Part shown: positions 1-5,236 of the stretch, one piece after another
Position numbering within the stretch: the stretch's first letter is position 1
Layout of the letters: each line of letters starts with the position of its first letter
Assembly (NCBI GenBank): GCA_027032655.1
Contig: JALVMZ010000238.1
Location: 1-5,236 of the forward strand
Origin: Desulfobacteraceae bacterium
Lineage (GTDB): Bacteria > Desulfobacterota > DSM-4660 > Desulfatiglandales > JALVMZ01
Direction of reading: 5' to 3'
DNA: 5,236 nucleotides
Position numbers and translations under genes: made by a program
Notes under the pieces: model-generated
Database searches by the model: none
What the model saw: only the letters and a program-made list of their open reading frames with translations
What the model was told of the DNA's origin: nothing

Positions 1-96
1 GTCCCTTTTAATATCAGGTTCAATGGATTCAATAACAGCATAAACTGCCGGTTTATTCTGAAAGTGAACAAGCACTAAATCTTTTATTGGTTTCAA
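1..96 (-). CDS. Small conserved-type protein of unknown function, N-terminal part (runs off window)
   Basis: Thirty-two open codons run from a TTG start at 96-94 to the window edge. The peptide begins M(L)KPIKDLVLVHFQNKPAVY and continues AVIESIEPDIKRD. The TTG start is chosen because a strong AGGAGGG ribosome site lies 4 nt upstream (101-107) and no ATG or GTG start is as well placed. The beginning resembles small uncharacterised proteins I associate with deltaproteobacteria, predicted to form beta strands with hydrophobic and charged residues alternating, but I cannot give it a function. It follows the zinc-ribbon gene on the same strand with a coupled start, so the two are probably co-transcribed. 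The C-terminal part is outside the window. Confidence 0.68.
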   Translation of the reverse strand, partial: MKPIKDLVLVHFQNKPAVYAVIESIEPDIKRD

Positions 97-100
97 TAAA

Positions 101-107
101 CCCTCCT
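101..107 (-). promoter_or_regulatory. Strong ribosome binding site overlapping the upstream stop codon
   Basis: On the minus strand AGGAGGG lies 4 nt before the TTG at 96-94. It shares two bases with the TAG stop (108-106) of the zinc-ribbon gene. This site decides the non-ATG start of the downstream gene and suggests translational coupling, because ribosomes terminating on the first gene stop exactly at the site. Confidence 0.7.
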
Positions 108-447
108 ATTCACTATCTCTTATAACACTACCAGGATCTGTTCTCAGTTTCTCTAATTTCTCTTCAAAACTGCTGCCCAGATCTATTCCCATCTGCTGGG
201 CCCTTTTTTTTGCATGGAGACCAATATTTCTGGTATCTCTGTAAAAAGAATCACTCTTTGGTGCATTGGGGTCATACTGTTCCAGACGATCGGCCTCAGA
301 TACATGATATACCACCCTTGAAATCAACCTCTTCAACTCCTTTTTCCCACACTCAGGGCAATTAAGGTCCATTTCATCATCTTTTTTTAAAATCAGGAAC
401 TGGAATTGTCTCCCGCATCTTTTACATTCATATTCATAAATTGGCAT
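106..447 (-). CDS. FmdB-family CxxC zinc-ribbon protein
   Basis: This is a 113-residue protein opening MPIYEYECKRCG, the hallmark start of the FmdB/CxxC_CxxC_SSSS regulatory-protein family. Four cysteines, C8 and C11 then C30 and C33 (NCPECG), form a zinc-ribbon knuckle pair. The rest is a charged, probably helical tail with a GIDLGSSFEEKLEKLRTD segment. The open frame extends 12 codons further upstream to an ATG at 483-481. The start at 447-445 is preferred because family members begin at MPxYEY and an AGGA-containing purine stretch (461-458) lies 10 nt before it. Family members are often called putative regulators (named after a formamidase-linked gene), but their biochemical role is poorly known, so no specific function is assigned. 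The protein is probably cytoplasmic, with no signal peptide or membrane segment. It is divergent from the hdr operon; a functional link is not shown. Confidence 0.88.
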   Translation of the reverse strand: MPIYEYECKRCGRQFQFLILKKDDEMDLNCPECGKKELKRLISRVVYHVSEADRLEQYDPNAPKSDSFYRDTRNIGLHAKKRAQQMGIDLGSSFEEKLEKLRTDPGSVIRDSE

Positions 448-493
448 TTTGCTCTCTTCCTGCTCCTCCCCTCTTTCAAACACCTTCAGATTG

Positions 494-521
494 ATAATAA
501 TGGATATGATAAATTTTTCAA
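494..521 (-). promoter_or_regulatory. Candidate sigma70-type promoter for the zinc-ribbon operon
   Basis: Read on the minus strand, TTGAAA (521-516) is a -35-like hexamer (four of six consensus bases). After a 16-nt spacer comes TATTAT (499-494), five of six for the -10 box. Transcription would start near 487, about 40 nt upstream of the MPIYEY start codon. In AT-rich DNA such matches arise by chance, so this is a prediction only. Confidence 0.4.
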
Positions 522-573
522 AGCTCTTGCATATGTAAAATACTTTATTTAAAAGAGAAAATCAACATGGAAA

Positions 574-595
574 ATATTTCTTGACGAAGAAATAT
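574..595. repeat. Perfect 9-bp inverted repeat with 4-nt centre in the divergent intergenic region
   Basis: The arms ATATTTCTT (574-582) and AAGAAATAT (587-595) are exact reverse complements separated by GACG. No T-run follows on either strand, so it does not look like an intrinsic terminator. A dyad of this size between divergent genes is the usual form of a dimeric regulator's operator. If the TATAAT at 622-627 is the -10 box of the hdr operon, the dyad centre lies about 50 bp upstream of the transcription start, a place where activators bind. The AT-rich arms leave room for chance occurrence, and the regulator is unknown. Confidence 0.6.
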
Positions 596-600
596 ACCAT

Positions 601-627
601 ATGGCATTAAGAGAATCTTTGTATAAT
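601..627 (+). promoter_or_regulatory. Candidate promoter for the hdrA-mvhD operon
   Basis: A perfect TATAAT lies at 622-627, which would place the transcription start near 634, about 38 nt before the ATG. Its best -35 match is ATGGCA (601-606, four of six) with a short 15-nt spacer, so the promoter would be weak alone and might need an activator at the dyad 574-595. A rival -35, TTGACG at 581-586, sits inside the dyad but has only a poor -10 (GCATTA, 604-609) at 17 nt spacing. Confidence 0.33.
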
Positions 628-656
628 TTTTACCCTTTGATTTCTAAATATAAAAT

Positions 657-662
657 AAGGAG
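657..662 (+). promoter_or_regulatory. Ribosome binding site of the HdrA-family gene
   Basis: AAGGAG lies 9 nt before the ATG at 672-674. It fixes the start of the large gene upstream of the in-frame TGA. By contrast, no Shine-Dalgarno-like sequence precedes the GTG at 984, where the open frame after the TGA could otherwise be made to start. Confidence 0.72.
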
Positions 663-671
663 CGCACTCAA

Positions 672-3600
672 ATGAGTAAAAATATACCAAAAGGTGCTGT
701 AATGGTGGTGGGAGCAGGCATCTCGGGAATTCAGGCATCCCTTGATCTGGCTGATTCAGGATATCTGGTATATTTGGTTGAAGAGAAATCGGCAATAGGC
801 GGTGTGATGGCACAACTGGATAAGACATTTCCCACAAATGACTGCTCCATGTGCATTATATCACCCAAGCTGGTTTTATGTTGAAGACACCTAAATATTG
901 AACTCCTGACCCAGACAGAAATAAAAGAGATTACAGGAGAAGCGGGTAATTTTAAGGTAAAGGTCCTTGAACACCCCAGATATGTGGATGTATCCAAATG
1001 CACATCATGTGGGGAATGTGAAAAGGTCTGTCCCATTGAAGTCCCCAATACATTTGACGAGGGATTAAGAGAAAGAAAGGCCGCTTATAAACTATATCCC
1101 CAGGCCATGCCAAGTGCATACGCCATTGAAAAGAGGGGCACTGCCCCATGCAAGGCTACATGTCCTGCTCATGTAAGCATTCAGGGATATATTGCCCTGA
1201 TAAATCAGGGAAAATATCGAGAAGCCATTGAACTATTTAAGGAGGCCCATCCCTTCCCTGCTATTTGTGGAAGGGTATGCCATCATCCATGTGAAGGGGT
1301 CTGCACACGGGGTGATCTGGATGAGCCCATATCCATCCAGTATTTACACAGATTCATAGCAGATATTGATCTTGCCTCAGAATCCCCGTATATACCTGAA
1401 ATACAGGAGGAAAAAGAACAAAAGGTGGCCATCGTGGGTTCAGGCCCTGCTGGTCTGAGTGCAGGCTATTTCCTGAGAAGAATGGGCTACCAGGTCACCA
1501 TATTCGAAAAACTGCCTGTTGCCGGTGGTATGATGGCTGTAGGAATCCCTGAATACAGGCTGCCCAGGGATGTGCTTAAAAAAGAGATAGAAATTATTCA
1601 AAAGATGGGAGTTGAGATCAGAACAGGTATTACTTTTGGAAAAGATATTACCATTGAACAATTAAAAAATGAAGGATATCAGGCGTTCTTTATTGCCACC
1701 GGCCTTCACAAGAGCAGGAGACTCAATGTGGAAGGAGAAGACCTTCCTGAAGTCCTCAAGGGTGTGGATTTTCTGAGGGATATAGCCCTTGGAAACAAAG
1801 TAAGCATTGGAGAGAAAGTCATAGTAATTGGTGGCGGAAATGTTGCTATTGATGTGGCACTGAGTGCAAAAAGAATTGGAGCAAAGGATATAACATTGGT
1901 CTGTCTTGAAAAGAGAGATGAGATGCCCGCATGGGACTATGAAATACAGGAGGCCCTGGAAGAGGGGGTCAAGATTGTAAACAGTCTTGGTCCCAGGAGA
2001 TTTTTTGAACAGGCTGGAAAACTCAAAGGAGTTGAATTCAAGAAATGCACAAGGGTCTTTGATGATGATGGAAGATTTAATCCCTCTTATGATGAAACTC
2101 AACTCACAGAGATGGATGCTGATACCGTGATTGTGGCAATAGGTCAGGCATCTGAGACAGATTTTCTGGAAAATCAGAAGATTCCCTTAACAAAAAATGG
2201 TGGCATTAAAGCAGACCCTGTTACCCTCCAAACAGATATTCCTGAAATATTTGCAGGTGGAGATGTGTTCTATGGACCAAGGTCAGTGGTGGAGGCCGTT
2301 GAATGTGGGAAGGAGGCTGCTGAGAGCATTCATAGGTTCTTAAATAACATGGATATGAAGGAAGGAAGAGAAAAACACTGGTCATATGAAAAACCTGATA
2401 TTGAAGGTTTTCCTAAAAAACCAAGGACACCAGTATCAACCCTGCCATTAGATGAAAGAGAGGGCAATTTCAAAGAAATCAGACAAGGATTTACTGAAAG
2501 CGAGGCAAAGGATGAGGCTGGGCGGTGTCTTAAGTGTGGTATATGTTCTGAATGCTACCAGTGTGTAAAGGCATGTCTTGCAGGTGCTGTCAATCATGAT
2601 ATGGAACCAAAGGAAAGAATAATAGAGGTGGGATCAATAATACTGGCACCCGGATTTACCCCTTTTGATCCATCCTCTTTTGACACATACAATTATATCA
2701 GACATCCAAATGTTGTAACCAGCATGGAATTTGAAAGGATACTCTCTGCATCAGGGCCATATGCAGGACACCTGATAAGACCCTCTGATCATAAAGAACC
2801 TGATAGGATTGCATGGCTTCAGTGTGTGGGATCAAGGGATATTAATAGATGCGACAATGCATACTGCTCATCTGTTTGTTGTATGTATGCCATAAAAGAG
2901 GCAATTATTGCCAAAGAACACAGCAGTAAACCTCTTGATACCGCTATATTTTATATGGATATAAGAACATACGGAAAAGACTTTGAGAAATATTACATGA
3001 GAGCAGAGAAGGAAAATGGTGTCCGTTTTATAAAATCCAGAATCCATACAATTGAACCTGTTGACGGGGACAATCTCTTATTAACATATGCAACTGAAGA
3101 CGGTGAAATTAAGTCTGAGATATTCGATATGGTAGTCCTGTCTGTGGGTCTTGCACCCAATCCGGATATAGTAGAACTTGGTAAAAGGCTTGGAATTGAT
3201 CTTAACCAACACAAATTTGCATCAACCACAAGCTTTAAACCTGTTAGCACAAATAAAGAGGGTATATATGTCTGTGGTGTTTTTCAGGGTCCAAAAGATA
3301 TTCCACAATCAGTGATGGAGGCATCAGCGGCAGCATCTGCATCAGGTGAGATACTCTCTGAGGCAAGAGGAACAATGACAAGATCAAAGGAGCTCCCGCC
3401 TGAAGTGGATGTAACTGGACAGGAGCCGAGAATAGGTGTTTTTGTTTGTAATTGCGGGATCAATATTGGAGGTGTTGCAGATGTCCCTGCTGTAAGGGAA
3501 TATGCAAAGACCCTGCCTAATGTGGTTCATGTGGAAGACAACCTCTTCACATGCTCCCAGGATACCCAGGAAAAGATAAAACAGGTAATAAAAGAAAAGA

Positions 3601-5108
3601 ATATTAATAGGGTGGTGGTTGCATCATGCTCCCCACGAACCCATGAACCCCTGTTTCAGGAGACCATAAGGGATGCGGGTCTGAATAAATACCTGTTTGA
3701 GATGGCGAATATCAGGGATCAGAACACATGGGTTCACATGAATGAACCTGAAAAGGCAACCCAGAAGGCCAAGGATCTGGTAAGAATGGCTGTTGCAAAG
3801 GCATCCCTGATCGAGCCATTACGCCAGGTATCTCTTGAAATAAAACGCTCTGCCCTTGTTGTGGGTGGCGGTATAGCTGGTATGGAGGCTGCTCTTGGTA
3901 TAGCAAATCAGGGATTTAAGGCCTATCTGGTAGAAAAATCCGATACATTGGGAGGAATTGCAAAGAGACTTCACAGGACATGGCAAAATGAAGATATCAA
4001 AACCTATCTTGATGATTTAATCAAAAAAGTAGAGAAGAATCCCAATATAGAAGTCTTCACAAGTTCTGAAGTTAAAGAGACTGGTGGAATTCTTGGAAAT
4101 TATGTAACCACAATAGTGAGTAACAACGGAAAAGAGGCCAAAAAAGTAATAGAGCATGGGGTAACAATACTTGCTACAGGCGGAAAAGAATACAGGCCTA
4201 AAGAGTATCTTTATGGGGAGCACCCTGATGTGATGACTCAACTTGAATTTGATCAAATATTATATTCTGATGATAATAAGATAAGAGATGCGAGAAATAT
4301 AGTATTTATACAGTGTGTGGGATCCAGGATACCGGAACGCCCATATTGCAGTAAGGTATGTTGCACCCATAGCCTACACAGCGCCATATCTGTGAAAGAA
4401 AAAAATCCTGATGCAGATGTATTCATACTATATAGAGATATGCGCTCATATGGATTCAGGGAAGACCTTTACAGAGAGGCAAGGGAAAAAGGTGTGATAT
4501 TTATACAATACACACTGGACACTCCTCCTGCAGTTGAATCCAATAATGACGGTAAATTAATATTGAAGACCTTGGACCATGTGCTCAAGAAAGAGATACA
4601 ACTGAGCCCGGATATTGTTGTTCTTGCATCTGCCATACTACCTAATGATAATAAGGAGTTATTTGAATTATTTAAAGTTCCTGTTAATAATGAGGGCTTC
4701 CTTATTGAAGCACATATGAAATTGAGGCCTGTTGACTTTGCCTCTGAGGGTATGTTCATGGCGGGACTGGCGCATTATCCAAAACCCATTGATGAGAGTA
4801 TAGCACAGGCAAAGGCGGCTGTTGCAAGGGCAGTGACCATTCTATCAAAGGATAATATTGTTGTGGGTGGTGTGGTGGCCACAGTAAATCCTGACCGGTG
4901 TGCAGCCTGCCTCACATGTGTCAGGACATGCCCTTATGGAGTGCCAAAGATTGAGGATGAGGGATATGCAAAAATAGACCCTGCTGAGTGCAGGGGTTGT
5001 GGTGCATGTGTTGCAGAGTGTCCTGGTAAGGCGATAACGCTTCAGCACTTTACTGACGAGCAGATCATCGCCAAGGAGGATGCATTATTTATGGAAACTG
5101 GAACTTAG
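672..5108 (+). CDS. hdrL: Selenocysteine-containing HdrA-GltD-HdrA fusion, electron-bifurcating heterodisulfide reductase subunit A-like (HdrL type)
   Basis: Reading TGA 882-884 as Sec71 gives a 1478-residue cytoplasmic flavo-iron-sulfur protein. Order: HdrA FAD domain N-half with GAGISG (14-19), NDCSMC (C58, C61) and Cys70-Sec71; ferredoxin cluster C110/113/116/120; GltD/NfnB-like module (about 150-600) with its N-terminal cluster cysteines (C160, C164, C199, C203, C207, C211), FAD motif GSGPAG (256-261), nucleotide motif GGGNVA (387-392) and FAGGD; Cys ladder C619-C635; HdrA FAD C-half with QCVGSR...YCSSVCC (C718, C732, C736, C737). A second HdrA follows: N-terminal domain RIGVFVCNCG from about 919, GGGIAG (1065-1070), QCVGSR...YCSKVCC (C1215, C1226, C1230, C1231), and a C-terminal 2x[4Fe-4S] ferredoxin (C1410-C1450). 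Canonical HdrA is about 650-670 residues. Three FAD sites and one NAD(P)H site are predicted. HdrA proteins bifurcate electrons at FAD; here NAD(P)H is probably one substrate. The symbol follows the HdrL usage for large HdrA-like proteins of sulfate reducers, recalled from the literature and not checked. Confidence 0.9.
882..884 (+). other. In-frame UGA read as selenocysteine (Sec71) in the HdrA-family protein
   Basis: The frame from ATG 672 meets TGA here and continues without another stop to TAG 5106-5108. HdrA homology is unbroken across the codon: ISPKLVLC before it and RHLNIELLTQTEIKE after it correspond to the usual LVEVGRHPNIELLT-type segment. That argues against a frameshift or deletion. 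The codon directly follows Cys70, giving a vicinal Cys-Sec pair. HdrA selenoproteins are known in methanococci and reported in deltaproteobacteria. A nonsense mutation is the alternative, made unlikely by the second UGA in the next gene. Confidence 0.85.
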
Positions 5109-5119
5109 CATTTTAGAAT

Positions 5120-5125
5120 GGAGGT
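5120..5125 (+). promoter_or_regulatory. Ribosome binding site of the MvhD-like gene
   Basis: GGAGGT lies 3 nt before the ATG at 5129-5131, in the 20-nt gap after the TAG of the HdrA-family gene. It supports the start upstream of the UGA at 5174 over the in-frame ATG at 5207, which has no comparable site close upstream. The short gap without a terminator indicates one transcript. Confidence 0.75.
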
Positions 5126-5128
5126 CTT

Positions 5129-5236
5129 ATGGATAATTTTGAACCACAGATTCTTGCCTTTTGCTGTCAGTATTGAGCCTACTCAGCCGCGGACCTGGCA
5201 GGTTCCATGAGGCTCTCATATCCAAGCAATATCAAG
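5129..5236 (+). CDS. mvhD: Selenocysteine-containing MvhD/FlpD-family iron-sulfur protein, N-terminal part (runs off window)
   Basis: Thirty-six codons are visible, with TGA as codon 16. The peptide reads MDNFEPQILAFCCQY-Sec-AYSAADLAG, then SMRLSYPSNIK. This matches the N-terminus of the MvhD/FlpD family (F420-non-reducing hydrogenase delta subunit), whose pattern is F-C-C-x-W/Y-C-x-Y-x-x-A-D-L-A-G followed by R-x-x-Y-P-x-N-I/V. Sec16 stands exactly where the third conserved cysteine is expected, after C12 and C13. MvhD carries an iron-sulfur cluster and passes electrons between HdrA and a hydrogenase or formate dehydrogenase. Selenocysteine versions (VhuD) are known in methanogens. It follows the HdrA-family gene by 20 nt with its own strong ribosome site, so the two probably form one operon and one cytoplasmic complex. 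Full members are about 130-150 residues; the rest lies outside the window. Confidence 0.88.
5174..5176 (+). other. In-frame UGA read as selenocysteine (Sec16) in the MvhD-like protein
   Basis: TGA replaces the codon for a cysteine that is conserved in the MvhD family, with family sequence intact on both sides (AFCCQY before, AYSAADLAG after). A matching bacterial SECIS hairpin starts within the codon itself. UGA in place of a conserved Cys plus a correctly placed hairpin is the standard signature of selenocysteine. Confidence 0.9.
5175..5215 (+). promoter_or_regulatory. Bacterial-type SECIS element
   Basis: An outer stem pairs GAGCCT (5175-5180) exactly with AGGCTC (5210-5215). An upper stem pairs GGACCT (5191-5196) with AGGTTCC (5200-5206): either six pairs including one G-U, or six Watson-Crick pairs with one bulged T. 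The apical loop is GGC (5197-5199). It begins with G, and lies 20 nt after the UGA, within the 16-37 nt range and the loop-G rule I recall for bacterial SECIS elements. The left side has a 10-nt internal loop (5181-5190), the right side 3 nt. It would recruit the SelB-GTP-Sec-tRNA complex to the UGA. Confidence 0.82.

Noticed and set aside
448..483. Twelve-codon N-terminal extension of the FmdB-like protein (start at 483)
   Set aside because: The family begins at MPxYEY; the extension is a purine-rich stretch (FERGEEQEESK) that includes the ribosome-binding region.
597..604. CCATATGG palindrome
   Set aside because: Only 8 bp and not extended; in AT-rich intergenic DNA this is expected by chance.
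607..837. Minus-strand 76-codon frame across the start of the HdrA-family gene
   Set aside because: It overlaps the FAD-binding motif region on the opposite strand and has no recognisable family features.
672..884. Pseudogene with a premature TGA
   Set aside because: Frame and homology are intact on both sides, more than 1400 codons after the TGA are undisturbed, and the next gene has its own UGA with a SECIS at a conserved Cys position.
903..939. CTCCTG/CAGGAG stem as a SECIS for the first UGA
   Set aside because: The 25-nt loop is too large and does not begin with G, so it does not fit the bacterial pattern; reported only as a weak possibility.
1662..2102. Minus-strand open frame of 146 codons, and the other minus-strand frames inside the large gene
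   Set aside because: They lie wholly opposite a strongly conserved coding region, have no recognisable motifs and show low-complexity composition expected of shadow frames.
984..5108. A separate gene starting at GTG 984
   Set aside because: No ribosome site precedes it, it would begin just before a ferredoxin motif, and HdrA homology continues in frame upstream through the TGA to an ATG with a good AAGGAG site.
5109..5128. Terminator between the two operon genes
   Set aside because: The 20-nt gap contains no inverted repeat or T-run beyond TTTT and carries the ribosome site of the next gene.

Overview
The window looks like chromosomal DNA from an anaerobic bacterium, most likely a sulfate-reducing or syntrophic member of the Desulfobacterota (Deltaproteobacteria). 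This is inferred from three things. It carries a very large HdrA-family flavo-iron-sulfur protein fused to a GltD/NfnB-type module, followed directly by an MvhD-type protein. Both genes have an in-frame UGA that is best read as selenocysteine. A bacterial-type SECIS hairpin lies inside the second reading frame just after its UGA; archaeal SECIS elements usually lie in untranslated regions, so this argues for a bacterium. The sequence is moderately AT-rich and uses AGA/AGG and ATA codons freely. The species cannot be named from the sequence.

Layout. Positions 1-447 hold a minus-strand pair: a 113-residue FmdB-type CxxC zinc-ribbon protein (106-447) and, just downstream of it, the first 32 codons of a small unrecognised protein (96-1, TTG start, running off the window). 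The ribosome binding site of the second gene overlaps the stop codon of the first, so the two are probably translationally coupled. Positions 448-671 are a divergent intergenic region with a promoter candidate for each direction and a perfect 9-bp inverted repeat with a 4-nt centre (574-595). Positions 672-5108 are one 1478-residue gene, provided the TGA at 882-884 is read as Sec71. Its order is: HdrA FAD domain N-half, first ferredoxin cluster, complete GltD/NfnB-like NAD(P)H:FAD module, Cys ladder, HdrA FAD domain C-half, a second HdrA that starts with its own N-terminal domain, and a C-terminal 2x[4Fe-4S] ferredoxin. Positions 5129-5236 hold the first 36 codons of an MvhD/FlpD-like gene with Sec at codon 16.

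How the genes may work together (inference from family knowledge). HdrA is the flavin-based electron-bifurcating subunit of heterodisulfide reductase complexes. MvhD is the small iron-sulfur protein that links HdrA to a hydrogenase or formate dehydrogenase. The GltD/NfnB module would give this HdrA a built-in NAD(P)H site. The likely product is a soluble cytoplasmic complex exchanging electrons between NAD(P)H, ferredoxin and a third redox partner, with selenocysteine in both adjacent partners. Gene callers that treat UGA only as a stop will probably truncate or mis-start both genes.
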